Shown piece after piece: positions 44,572 to 56,006 of a stretch of DNA of 64,000 bases (its first letter is position 1; each line of letters starts with the position of its first letter). The notes below the pieces were generated by a model. It made no database searches and was not told the origin of the DNA. It was given only the letters and a program-made list of their open reading frames with translations. The translations under genes were made by a program, and so were the position numbers. The DNA lies in NCBI GenBank assembly GCA_016165875.1, contig JABBOT010000080.1:7300759-7364758 (forward strand). The letters are read 5' to 3'. Source of the DNA: Acanthopleura granulata. Its lineage: Eukaryota; Mollusca; Polyplacophora; Chitonida; Chitonidae.

Positions 44572-44725
44572 AGGCCTAGTATACAAGCACACAGGCTGTA
44601 TCAGGGCAGACCGTTATAGGCCCAGTGTACAAGCACACAGGTTGTATCAGCGCCAACCATTACAGGCCTAGTATACAAGCACACAGGCTGTATCAGCGCA
44701 AAACATTATAGGCCTAGTATACAAC
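44572..44725. repeat. 46-bp tandem repeat, about 3.3 units
   Basis: Units begin at 44572, 44618, 44664 and 44710 with aggcctagtatacaagcaca or a close variant, then caggctgtatcagcgcagac and cgttat. The spacing is exactly 46 bp each time, with few substitutions. The ORF 44417-44671 gains its repeated residues from it. Confidence 0.9.
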
Positions 44726-45254
44726 AAATGTGATATATTTTACACAGCAAAGCATTATACAACCCACACGATGTATCGTGGGGATCCATTGCTAATACAC
44801 ATTATTACACGTACTAAAGTACGATGTATTTAAACTGAAGGAGATGCACGAGACGAAGCCATTACACATGTAATACTATGAAAAGAAAACGTTGTATTCC
44901 TTTATTCGATTGATGTCTAACGGCGTGGTCAATAGTTGTTCATAAATATGGCGACGGTGAGGTTTACATGTGGAGGAAGCCAGTGTAATATTCTGCAGAA
45001 AACTGACAAAACTTATATCCAGCAAGAATTCGTTAGAAAACGACCAAGCCTGTCGTGCTTTACGCGTCTGGGTTTAGCTTTTGGAGTTGAGAATATGCAT
45101 ACGGCGTTCATCTTTATAGCGAAGCAATTCTATTACGTTGTATAAAGTTATCATATCATTGACACGAAGAATCAAGCCGATCTGACTAAGAAGGATTTAT
45201 TCCTTACAATCTAGGTTTCGGCTAAACGTTAACGCAAACCTCAAAAGAACCTCA
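44726..45254. other. No supported gene
   Basis: A 69-codon plus ORF (44936-45145) begins MFINMATVRFTCGG. It is unsupported. There are no repeats. Confidence 0.35.
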
Positions 45255-45470
45255 GTGGAAAGTTAGCGCGCAAGTGCTGCGTACTGACCCCGGAGCTCTC
45301 ACCAATGCTGTTGCTTTCAGTTCAAGCCCAGCTTTCGCTGGCGTCCCACGCATGCTCATGGGTTTCCTCTGGCTCTGCCCGGTTTCTTACCACCATGATG
45401 TTGTTCACCGTCGTCTAAGTGAAATATTCTTGAGTGCGGCGTAAAACACCAACAAAATAAATAAAAAAAT
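45255..45470 (+). mobile_element. tRNA-derived SINE, plus orientation, with head
   Basis: agttagcgcgcaagtgctgc and gtactgaccccggagctctc are the tRNA-like A-box side, and gttgctttcagttcaagccc contains the B box. The body follows with a deletion (the gcaacctgcgg part is missing) and ends in caacaaaataaataaa. One of the best copies for confirming tRNA ancestry. Confidence 0.88.
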
Positions 45471-46139
45471 ATATATAAAGCCATGTGTTGACGCTTAGCA
45501 GTTAACGTTCCCAGTAAAAATCTGATCGTCATCACATTTCTGTTAACTTGTGCTGTTGTTGTCGTCTATGAAAATACACACAAACACAATGCCACGTTCT
45601 CCTCTTTGAGGCCTTATCAACAAATTAAGCTTCAAAAGCAGATCCTGTAGGTACAATACTTAATACAGTTTTGTGAATCAAATATAGTTATTCGAAGTGT
45701 CCTAATATTCGGAAAGATGGGAAACCGTTAACGTTTTCAGCGTAGGTGAAACCGCGACCTCCGCTTAAACTCTTGTCTTGAATATGAGGCAGTAGCTCGT
45801 AAGAGGATGATATCACCACATAGTCTATTGACGTATGGCGTGTAACTGAACATTTCTAATAATATCTGATATTCAAATGCTCGACATAAGCTGCGTATGA
45901 TCCCTCAAGTTTACACCCACGATGCCTTAACCATTTGCTGGTTGGTATTGTTCAAGACGTGCTTTTAGGCGTCATCAGAGACACCTCCCTTGGTCAAACG
46001 CAATAAATTCCAGTAAAGATAGGCTTTTCAGACAGTCCCGTAAATGAGCCGATGTTTGGTTCTTATGTCTAGAATGTGTTCTGACAAAATCAAAGAATAA
46101 CACCGTTGAAAGCCAGATTAATCCTTTAAATGATCACTG
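45471..46139. other. No recognisable feature
   Basis: AT-rich DNA, no supported ORF. Confidence 0.4.
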
Positions 46140-46340
46140 TTCATGCAGAATTTCTTCCCCAGTGAGGTCGTGAGTTCGAATCCGACTGCTGCTTTTGTAT
46201 GCGACTTGGCGACAATAGGTTTGCTACGTTTCTTCATAAGTACGGTGATCTCCATTGGACTTCACTCATAAACAGCAGTCGTATCAGCAATATTTTATTC
46301 AGCGAAATCTTTATGTGTCGTAAAATTTATTGAAGTGAAT
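46140..46340 (+). mobile_element. Possible second tRNA-derived SINE family
   Basis: Contains agtgaggtcgtgagttcgaa followed by tccgac, a good match to a tRNA B box (GGTTCGAnTCC-like), but the downstream body (gcgacttggcgacaat...) differs from the main SINE. No clear A box or tail is seen, and there is one copy only, so this is tentative. Confidence 0.3.
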
Positions 46341-46442
46341 TCAAAAGTAATTATTCGTTAGAACTTGCACTGAAAACATTTTGGTTTTACTGTTCAATCA
46401 ATTAGAGATTGTTCAGAAAGCTACATACAGTTGTATAAAAGT

Positions 46443-46555
46443 ATTTAGTCTATTTAATTTATCGGTATTTTAAGCTGTATTCAAGACTGTTTAACCTGTA
46501 TGACTGCGGCCAGTAATATGTTCAGAGGAAAATGGGCAGAGACCGGTGGAAACTT
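46443..46555 (-). mobile_element. Highly diverged SINE 3' fragment
   Basis: tcggtattttaagctgtatt, then caagactgtttaacctgtat, gactgcggccagtaatatg and gcagagaccggtggaaact are reversed SINE blocks with many changes. An old copy. Confidence 0.55.
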
Positions 46556-48131
46556 TAATGGTTGTATTGTATGGTTGATTGACAGTTTGGCTTTGTCTGT
46601 CAATCAAACGCTATATTATGGGTGGTCTGTTACGTCACATCATATGAATATTAGCTATGCGGCGATCCTTTCTTGTGGGACAGAAAACGTCGAAAATACA
46701 GGAACACGCGAACGTTCAATGGTGCAGTGCCTGTGCGCTGCATTTGAGAGTTTGATGATCATGCAAACTCCTCATGCAAACTCAGTCATGCGAAATATGT
46801 ATCCTGCTACAAGGAAATGAATAGCACAGATAGTTTTGGACCGGTTTGTTAAAGATAGGAAAGAGGTCCTTTTTCCCCCATCCCCTTGTCCAACTCTTCA
46901 AAGATCGTAAAAAGTAACTAGCATGTGTATTATATGCATCACTAATCCGGTGAAACTGACCATCGGTAAAGGGGTGGATGGTCTCCAACATTGCAAAATG
47001 TGTCAGTTGACACAAACACTAGGAAAGTGCCGACTGCCTTGCACACTGGGAACTTGGGAAAAGGTGCTACAGGCCCCTATCACTGGGAAATATGGGAAAT
47101 AAGACAAAGGCCGTAACATTCGGTTTTCAGCAGCTTCGTGCCTGTATGAAAGATTGATGTTTACACCTCAATAATTGCAAGGCCAGTTTTCAAAGGACAA
47201 ATAGCACAAAAATAACATCGAAGAACTAAGAGAGTATATAAAATTTGTAAAAAAATTAGGAGGAATTTGTACAAAAGAGAAGCAATCTAGTGTTCGGTGG
47301 TGACGAAAGGATGAAATGAATGTTCTAGGCGGATGAATAAAATCAGCATCCAAATTGTGTATCATTTAGAACATATGGTGTCGTTAATGAAATATGTAAC
47401 TCAGTTACGCTTGGATTGCACTGTTCATATATCCACCGTGGCGACCAACGGCGACAATCAAAAAACGCCCCACTCTCTTTTGGGCTACATTGGGGGTGTA
47501 TGTAATTAACGATCATGACAAACAAATATCGGTAATGCATTACAGAACCGCACAAGACTGTACAGACCTTTCAAGAATGAGAGAAATTTACTGATGTTTC
47601 CTGGCACTTTTCGTTGTTGTACAAATTAAGAGCTACAATAGAGTGTGCTTCAGAGTCAAAGTGCCACAAATCCGGACAAAATGGCGTGGCTGTTAGTACA
47701 AAACCTTGGTTAAGAGAAAAATCTGCTTGAAGCGCTTGATTTTGAATCGTCCTAGCAATGTCGATAGGGCGCTATTCTTCCCTCTTCATTGCAGTGAAAG
47801 CAGGGTGCCAGCAAAGAGCACTAAGGGTGCTCAGGCCTTTCTTCACCTGGTCTTACCGGAGTTGAAGTGACAAGCGCAGTTCTTTAAAACGTGCGACATA
47901 TAGCATAAAATGAAAACCGACAAGTTTCCGGAGAGCGACGGCATAGTTCACAGTCCGAGCTTCCGCCTCAGACACAAACAATGGCAGTAATTAGTCAGTC
48001 AGGATGCGTTTCCACCATTCATTACTAGAACTGAAGATTGTGGAATGTGTGGCGACATTCAAATACCTCAAATCCGACGCTGAATTATCCAGTAATCTTC
48101 GGCGGATGCTATGCAGGCAGACGTTGGGGCC
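46556..48131. other. 1.6 kb without a supported gene
   Basis: ORFs at 46500-46820 (plus, partly in the SINE fragment), 46782-47015, 47168-47365 and 47343-47555 (minus) have no domain or context. Nothing else is seen. Confidence 0.35.
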
Positions 48132-48143
48132 GGGGGGGGGGGG
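48132..48143 (+). repeat. Uninterrupted run of 12 G
   Basis: ggggcc is followed by twelve consecutive G on the plus strand. This is the longest G run I noticed in an AT-rich window. It is a likely slippage site and sequencing-error site. It lies inside an unsupported 71-codon ORF whose frame depends on the exact count. Confidence 0.9.
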
Positions 48144-49847
48144 AACACGTCACTACGTGTTATCTTATAACATGTAATCTTGCCGTAAATGTCAAATTGA
48201 CACTAGTAATCAAGTTTACATTTACAACTGTTTTTTTTCTCCAATCTATATGACCTATTACCGATCCACCTGATCCGTTCTATTCGTTCACCCGTTAACC
48301 TGGACAAGAAAGAAGGTACCACACACTTGCGCTGTTACTAAACGCCACATGCACGCTCAGGATAGCCATTGATTTAACAAGGAAACGTTGTCTATAAACA
48401 TCAAAAGAAAGTCTTGCACTCAGTTGTATTTTGCGGTCATTGATGCTGTTTTTCATTGCATGTTTTTTTTTCTCTAGAGGACGTGTAAAACTTTAAAATG
48501 TATGGTTGCGTCCGTGAGCTTTAATTTAAAGTTTTAAGGTATGCAAAAGAATATCGATTAAATCGTTGCTTTGAGGCACTTCTGTAAAAACTTTTCTTAA
48601 AAATCCTCAATATAGCCCTTTTCTGAGTATTTTTGGAGAAAGTGTCCTTAGGCCGTCTTTATTTTAACGCTTGAAGCCCGTTTTGCTGTTTATAGAATAA
48701 ATCCCGAGGCCACCATTTTGGATAAAGTTTTCCCCTGTTGTTGAAATTCCGATGGCTTTCCCAGACTATAATAACTTAAAACCGCTCTTTTTCGTTAAAC
48801 CTCCGCGGGCAAATCGGCAAGTAAAGATTGTCTAACCACAGAGGAGGGAATGCCGGTCATGGATGATCCATTAAACTTTGGTGTGGTGGAAGAATTGGCG
48901 ATGCACGGGTAATGGGTAAACAATGTACCGGGTGATTCAAGAAACAGCATCCCCCATCGATGTAATTCAAACCACTGGGGACTATCGGTATAAGCAGAGG
49001 CTGGGTGAAATTTAATATCCTCTGACAGATCTCATATTTGTTTCTCGACCCAGAGGCTTTGGGTCTGTTGATTTTTCACTCCATGTTATTGTGTTCGGCC
49101 AAGTTATCGGTAAATAATGTAGCAAGCGGGAAGGTCACACGGACATCCCCTCTGTTGATCGCTTCGGCGATATCTCTAATCGATCAGGCAGAATCTGAAG
49201 AATTGAAATTAAAGGCAATGGTTATGTCTCTTCAAAATTCCAATAACAACATTACTCTGGTGTCATGCTGCAAATGGTCAGTAACAAATCCAACGTGGCA
49301 TAAATCCAAAGGGAAAGAAATAACTTCTGGCGCCTAACTTTGGCGAAAACGGCCAGTAAAGTGGCATTAATCTGTAGCGTCCGTGAGAAAATATTTCCTC
49401 ACAGACGGTATCCTGTGCGATATGCTGTCAGAAATATTTGCGAAGTAGAAGAAAAGATCTGATATGGACAGAGTCATTAAAGCCATAAATAGCTAACATA
49501 TCGGTATTTACAGGACGAGTCAAATGTGGATCGATTTATGACACACGGAGTTATGGAACAGCCGGGTAGCAACAGAAAAACGGTCCCGTGTATATTAAAG
49601 AGGATGGGATGGGATTTTGCCATAGTTTGGTTGCCTTGACATCGGACGCGAGACGTCATCAGATAACACTGCACATTCAAGGAATAGGAAACGTTGTAGT
49701 TACCGTATTGATATGGAATGATTGCCCGTCTATCTAGCCTCGGATATAGTATTTTGCACACTCGTCTGCATCCAGAGTTCTCAGCGTCTTCCTGGTGGCA
49801 ATAATTGATGGAAATCTCTCATACGCCCAAATACATGTATATGGTCT
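48144..49847. other. 1.7 kb without a supported gene
   Basis: A 99-codon plus ORF (49038-49337) has a Leu, Ser and Ala-rich middle (AISLIDQAESEELKLKAMV). A 94-codon minus ORF lies at 49477-49761. Neither has a recognisable domain, splice signal or copy elsewhere. Confidence 0.3.
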
Positions 49848-50088
49848 TGTATTTATTTATTTACTTGGTTGGTGTTTTGCACTTATACTCAAGAATATTT
49901 CATTTATAGAACGCCGTAAAAGCATTATTTTGGCAGGATCCCGGGGGTAACCACGGATCATCCAAGGTTTGCTGGCAGATTTTCTCAAGTACGACCCGAT
50001 CGAGCATAAGCTGAAATTGAGCTGACAGAGACCGCATTGGTGCGAGGCTCCTGGCTCATTACACTGCACTATCGCGCCAACCAGGCAT
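49848..50088 (-). mobile_element. tRNA-derived SINE, diverged, near full length
   Basis: From the tRNA-like head (aatgagccaggagcctcgc, ccaatgcggtctctgtcagc) through a rearranged middle to an AAATAAAT tail on the minus strand. The cgtataagtgaaat and gagtacggcg blocks are changed. Confidence 0.82.
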
Positions 50089-50417
50089 TATATGATCTTT
50101 CAAGAAGTTCGTTCAAAATAACTTGCAGTCTCACTATGTAGCTGAAAGTTTGAGCATTACATTTGCGAACTTTCAATTGTTTTCACCGGCCAATGGCTTA
50201 ATTTGGGCAATTGAATTTCCTCCACACTTGACAATGAGCGCCTTTCAATAAGTTTTTATCCTTAATAAGGGTGCTAAACCACATTCATTCCTTCAGCAAA
50301 CTCACTGGACTCAAGAGCGGGCAATTCAAAAAAGTGTTAGTATTCACTCTGTAATTATCCTAAAATTACACTAAGCTATATTTTCGTATTCGTGATCACT
50401 TAAAAATGTTACGATTT
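50089..50417. other. Spacer between two minus-strand SINEs
   Basis: About 330 bp with nothing recognisable. Confidence 0.4.
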
Positions 50418-50676
50418 CGTTTATTTATTTATTTGATTGGTGTTTTACGACGTACTCAAGAATATTTCACTTATACGACGGCGGTCAGCATTATGGTGGG
50501 AGGAAACCGGGCAGAGCCCGGCGAAAACCCACAACCATTCGCAGGTTGCTGGTACACCTTCCCACGTACGGCCGGAGAGGAAGTCAGCATGAGCTGGCCT
50601 TGAACTCACAGCGATCGCATTGGTGGGAGGCTTCGGGACATTGTGCTGCGATAGCACGCTAACCGACTGACCCATG
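50418..50676 (-). mobile_element. tRNA-derived SINE, best-preserved full-length copy
   Basis: On the minus strand: gggtcagtcggttagcgtg (A box, resembling TGGCNNAGTNGG), a spacer, gtgagttcaaggccagctca (B box), cttcctctccggccgtacgt, a body with ccaccataatgctgaccgcc and gtataagtgaaatattcttg, then gagtacgtcgtaaaacacca and (AAAT)n. It is about 259 bp. The A-to-B spacing fits an RNA polymerase III promoter of tRNA origin. ORFs 50406-50603 and 50445-50675 are repeat-derived. Confidence 0.92.
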
Positions 50677-50705
50677 TTACGATTTAGAGTGCATCTTTTG
50701 TGTTA

Positions 50706-50721
50706 GTGTGTGTGTGTGTGG
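50706..50721. repeat. (TG)n microsatellite
   Basis: An alternating GT run of about 8 units just after the SINE. Confidence 0.85.
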
Positions 50722-51362
50722 TTGCTTTCTATTAGTTAAAAAGAAACACGAACACATAGGCAGATTTGTGGTACATGCGTTCCCTGAAGAAAAACTAGAG
50801 GATTTAAACCTAAATCCTTAAAACTTGAAATTCAGTATTTTTAAATGATAAGAAAGCTGTTCTCTGTCCTCTACGGAGCCACTTTTTCTTCTTTAAGATG
50901 AAAGATCCCATGTTACTCAAACTAAATACTATTACCATATGTCTTTTAAGCGATTTATTTTATCTGGTGTATTTGAGACTGCTTGGGAACAATTATAGAC
51001 TCAGAAAAAATTGCCTGAATTTTTACGCAGTTTTTCGTTTAAAAAAAATATAACCAGTGACATCACACAATTAATTTCACGACAATCCGTATCTTTTTAT
51101 AACTCAGCATTAGCATGATGGCTTGAGTAGCATTTTATACTAAAGAGAAAAGATTATATATTTCGGCACACCGCTGTAAACAGCGAAAAAAAAACATTGT
51201 CAAGTATTTCTTATGATTTTGTATACATCTTTAATGGTCATTTTCATCTCTTTTAAAGATGCAGTTACATGTACATACGATATAGACATGTATATATGTA
51301 CAATGTAGCTGGAATAATGTCCATGTGGTGGGAAGCCAAAATGAGGCGTCCAGATTTTTTGT

Positions 51363-51380
51363 TATATATATATATATATA
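51363..51380. repeat. (TA)n microsatellite
   Basis: Nine alternating TA units. Short ORFs on both strands run through it with repeated Tyr-Ile words, and are artefacts. Confidence 0.9.
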
Positions 51381-53589
51381 CTACCAATAAGAGAACGTCT
51401 TCACAGTTAGGACACCTTAAAAGATTTCCTGTCATTGTATTACACTGTCCAATACATATCTTTCTCCTTGTATACATCTATGCCGAAGAATTCTTTGTTG
51501 TGCATGCCTCTTCTGCCATTGTACTCTGCATACAGTTTTCTCTTGTGGTTATTCCAGAGCTTGTTTATGGCTGATTCTTTGTGTTCTTGGAAAGAAAAAA
51601 AAGGGCAATGAGGAAACATTTTACATACTGGTCGCACTGCTCTCTTCTTGCAAATGCTACAGCTGATAAAATCCTGGAATATGTAAATCCTGCTTAATGG
51701 AACATCCCTAATCATGCTAACGTGTGATGTTAATACTTATAACATGTGAATATGCATTTCATTTTTGTGCACGTGAGTCTAATGTGTCCCAAAAGCCGTG
51801 CTCAGTATAACACGTGTACGCAAGAAGTGCAAATTAACGTGCATGTACAGTGTATTTTAGAATAGAATAAGAACAACCGTGTTGATGTCGTGATAACTAC
51901 AACTTGGTCAAATATTGCTGACTGGAAACGACCTCCTGTCAGCTTAATATGATCAGGGCTTAATTCTATCAATACCCACTTGTTAACACCCAACCCTGAA
52001 AGGAATTGAGTGTATAACATCTCTTGGATATTCAGTGCAACTCAGAACAGAAGGGGTTTGGCGACGGAAGTCCTTACTCCACATAGCTAGATCCCAGCAT
52101 CTGCACGTGTTCACAGTTCAAGTACCTGAATAGCGTGACAATAACGACTCCCTCTCAGAATTCCTCTAAAAGGTCGAACTTTTTATAAAGTACCCATTAT
52201 CTAATAGCACATAACGTGTCAATTCCCAATATCCTCATTTTGATATTTTCTTAACTTTTTACGGTTAATATGATACAAACACGTTTAAGTTTCAACGATG
52301 GAGTTTTGGAACATATTGAACGAGCTGAAGCACTGTGACATAACCGATTCATTTTTATTGCTAAACATCCCTAATTGCTATATTTCTGCATTCAACATAA
52401 GTATATATGTACTGCTACAAGTGTATCTGTATTTAATGTACAAATATAAGAGTGACGACATTTTTCTTCAGCCTGTTCTGCATGGTCCAAAACATCTGTC
52501 ATTTTTCATTTGTACTTGATTGCCTGTGAAAAATTTGAAAAAAATCATAATGACCATATTTGGACTCAGCGAGATACGGCCTTTCAGATGATGCTTGCTT
52601 TATCCACTACATGATATGTTCTTTTAACTTTAAGAACACAGAAATTGATTTAATAGCTCGGTAAGCTGACAATTTGGTGTTTAGCAGCCATTGCAGTTGC
52701 AATGAGCCCGTTAAAACTTCCCTGGAAATCACATAAACATTCTTCTGGGGCCAGGCGTTTCCTCTGGAAATTGGACGATTACACGTCTAAAGACCCCCGT
52801 GACTCGCCTTTATCGCGTGTAAGTGCAGAAACTACCGACTTCTTGTGCATTAGGCACAATGAAAAGAACATTCACTGGACTAAGTGGCCCAAACGGCCTA
52901 TGAATTATTAAACTGTATGTCTAAAAGCGCCGTGTCATCTGTGAGGAGAAGATTGGTCGTCGTAATGCATATTAAATTACCATTCAATCGAAGCGCTGTT
53001 ATTTTCGGCAATCATTCTTTGCTTCCATGCTCCCCCAGGACGTATTTAATGACGTGTTTCACTCTTACATACAGCCCCGTTTTCGTGGACAGACGATAGT
53101 TGGTATGTTTCCTCACAGACTTTGTGCTGTTACACTCCTATATATTCATTATTATCATTTCTTTGCATTGCTGCACAAATATGAACGTACAGCATATGGA
53201 GCGTATTACTTCAACCGTAATAACTTACTTGTAATGATATCCTGGACAAGGTTTCTTACCAGCTTCCCTGATACACGAGTCAGGAATTGCTAGCCAGTTA
53301 GCACTTCTGGTGTATACATCCTAACTCTGAAGACAAAATGGACATTTCGCTAAGTAATCAATTATATAATACCTGAAGATCCGGCTGTTGTAGCACTCTC
53401 AAGCTGAGACTGATGACCACTGATCGGACATTGAGATAGTCATTGTGAAAGCCAGGACGTTAATCGGGTCTCAGCAGGCGTGTGAATGGCCAATAACTGC
53501 CTTCTGACACTTCCCCTGAAAGGAGGAATGTGGCGGCTACTGAATGACGAAATAGGTTCATTAATTCGTTTAATTGATTTTGGCAAGAG
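51381..53589. other. 2.2 kb without a supported gene
   Basis: ORFs of 65-91 codons on both strands (for example 51440-51715 minus, 52298-52519 plus, 53027-53293 plus) have no context. The minus ORF 51440-51715 has an ICKKRAVRPVCK basic stretch but no recognised domain. No repeat is noted. Confidence 0.3.
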
Positions 53590-53690
53590 ACAAGGAATTG
53601 TCACCGATGCGATCTGGGTTACTTTTATGGACGTAAACCACCGACCTTCGGCAAGTTACTGACGAACCTTCTCACGCACTATGTGCACAT
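53590..53690. repeat. Dispersed repeat fragment, third copy
   Basis: gacgtaaaccaccgaccttc, then ggcaagttactgacgaacct, then tctcacgcac is the best-preserved version of the family at 37855-37950 and 41515-41590. Confidence 0.55.
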
Positions 53691-54289
53691 ATGCACACCA
53701 TAATCGTGGAGGACACGTGGTCTTCAACAAATATTAGACTATGGAAACGGCCACAAGATTATTATCGGTCACTATAGACTGTCAAGAAGGCCTTACTAAC
53801 AGTGAGCTCGATGGAATCTACTCCGGAAACAGACAGACTGCTCTTTATTGAAACAGATTGTTGTCATCCATCATCACCAAATAGCTAATGTTGCCCAAAA
53901 CACGGCGCTAGAGGCATCGTGTCTCTCAGGGCCAGGTTCATGAAGCCAATTTCAGCATAAATATGCATACAGATGGCATGGGGACGCTACCTTGTAGAAT
54001 GATACGTGAACGTTGTGTTGTAAGCGATTCCCTGTGGATAGAAGACTTTCGAAATGCAATACACTCACACTCCTCGAATAACTTATGCGCACATTGTTTT
54101 TAGCAAAGTCTTGCAACATCCAGCATTATTGGACATTTGAGAAGGAAAGAAAATTGTTCAGGTATCATGTTGGGGAGCAGGAAAGGGCTGAGTGCAGAAA
54201 AATTTGCATTAGAAAAGAATAATTGTGGATTGTCGACGGCTGGATAGGCGGGTGTTACACATTTGCATGACCAGTTGGAAAATAAACGT
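53691..54289. other. No supported gene
   Basis: Nothing recognised; the start of an 84-codon minus ORF (54100-54354) lies partly in the next repeat. Confidence 0.35.
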
Positions 54290-54390
54290 AAATGACGTAA
54301 ATTGACAACACGCTGGATTTCATTCTTTTCGCGTGACCATTTTCCAACTAGCACAGTGGCACTGCTGTTACAGTTTTACTCTCCATGTTG
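54290..54390. repeat. Dispersed repeat shared with 34715-34820 and 59620-59690
   Basis: Words gtaaattgacaacacgctgg, atttca, cgcgtgaccattttccaact and agcacag match gtaaattgacaagacgccgg and gcgtgaccatttgccaact in part S of unit 3. A weaker version lies at 59620-59690 (tttcaccagctaggtgtaac, catttgcaaac). Confidence 0.6.
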
Positions 54391-54459
54391 TGGCCTGTGT
54401 GAGCCATATTAATACACCAAACATCAACTGTGATATGTGAATGTGAAGCAAGCTTTCTA

Positions 54460-54520
54460 GCCACAATACTGGCCACCGTCGTCTCGAGTGAGGTGTAAAC
54501 AATCAATCAAATAAATAAAC
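54460..54520 (+). mobile_element. Short, diverged SINE 3' end
   Basis: gccacaatactggccaccgt, then cgtctcgagtgaggtgtaaa and caatcaatcaaataaataaa. Confidence 0.65.
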
Positions 54521-55864
54521 AATTAATTGTTTGAGTGACAGTATCTATTTCCGTTACAAAAGGCCATCTTGTCGTGTAAGTAAGTATATAATTAGGTATG
54601 TAGGAAAATTCTCGGGAAATCCCATTGCATAGTGCGCATGTGTACATGTATTTGGAACTTCCGGAAACGCAATTAATGTAACAAATTGGACTTGTGCCAG
54701 CTCACATTTACTGAATTTTGCACGATTTACAACCATCCACTCCCTTAGTGTCTTGCTTCGATATTATTATAATAATTAAGAATTGCTTACTGGTCATAGT
54801 AAGGGCGGAGAAATCGCAAGAACATAGACATTTGGCTAGACATTGACGTGCTTTCTATATATGGAAGTGCTTCCCACGTAACGCCGATTGACTGACTAAC
54901 TGATTGATGGATTGATTGACTGGTCCTCAGAGAGGTACTGAGGATTTTTGTTTCTAAACCGTGGCCATGTACCGGTACCTATAAAATCTGAAGACTTAAG
55001 GACGTTGTTGAAACGTTGTTGAGAGCAGAGCCTGAAAATACGACTTCAATGGCTATTGGCCAAGGCTTTAAAGTATCTGAGTTTCAAAACCACCATCTTG
55101 TGCATCTTGTGCACGGAGCACCCCCACAGACACCGCGCTGGTTTCAACCTCTCTATGATTTATATTGGCATGCATTGCTTCCGGACTTCTCTGATTTATA
55201 CCCATTCGCTTGATGAGGTTATGATCAGCTCTAACTTTCTCTATGAATTCAGGACCTCTTGCCAGTGGACTTTATTGTCCTCCGAACTCAATAAACAGTT
55301 ATGGACAGTCTACGTCCGTTCTACTTTTTCGTGTAATTAAACCTTCGCAGAGTATAAGCAACGTAACGGGTAAAACGTATACACAGATTTCATGTACCTA
55401 AATCCGTTTCTCCCTATTTTAAAGAGGCTGAACACGAAGCTTGTTTACTGGTAGTTTCTTAAATATTTTGACTTGTGTTTATATGCTTATTATGTACTCA
55501 ACTCACACATTTTATGAGTATGTCTTTGTGTAACGAACACCTCCTACAGTAAGCCATGAAAGCACTTTTTGTGGTCGAAAGATTAAAATGTGCAAAATAT
55601 ATTCAAGGTAAAGCAAGTTGAAGATATTTCGCACATGAAATAGTGAAAAGTGTGCAGTACCTTCTGTTTGTAACCTAAATGTAATTATTTCTAATGAAGT
55701 TACATTTTCCCCCCAATTTTCAAAACAAATTTTGAGACGATATTCCTGAGTGGCGATATGTAATCAAGCAGTGGACACTAAACATTCCCGTAAATAAGAA
55801 CAACTAGATCTATGTTCATCTTCAGGTTCTGACGCCGGTAGATAAAACATCCATAACTGACAGC
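54521..55864. other. 1.3 kb without a supported gene; small GATT/GACT repeat
   Basis: At about 54885-54925 there is a degenerate tetranucleotide run (gattgactgactaactgatt, gatggattgattgactgg). ORFs at 54554-54736, 55016-55213 and 55056-55340 are unsupported. Confidence 0.35.
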
Positions 55865-56006
55865 GATTTATTTTTTATTTCATTGGTCTTTTACGCCGCA
55901 CTTGACTGTATTTGACTTACACGCCCGCGGCCAGCATTATAGTCGGAGGGAACCGGACTGGAAATCAACGGCCATCCTCAGGTTGCTGGCGGACCTTCCC
56001 ACGTTA
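55865..56006 (-). mobile_element. SINE 3' body, 5'-truncated
   Basis: On the minus strand: gtgggaaggtccgccagcaa, cctgaggatggccgttgatt, ccctccgactataatgctgg, a changed cgtgtaagtcaaat block, gtgcggcgtaaaagaccaat, then an AAATAAAAAATA tail. Confidence 0.83.

Noticed and set aside
46140..46240. A functional tRNA gene
   Set aside because: Only a B-box-like segment is present; no cloverleaf could be built by eye.
50406..50675. ORFs on both strands
   Set aside because: They are translations of the best-preserved SINE copy.
51265..51574. 101-codon plus and 70-codon minus ORFs
   Set aside because: They cross a (TA)n microsatellite and have no support on either strand.
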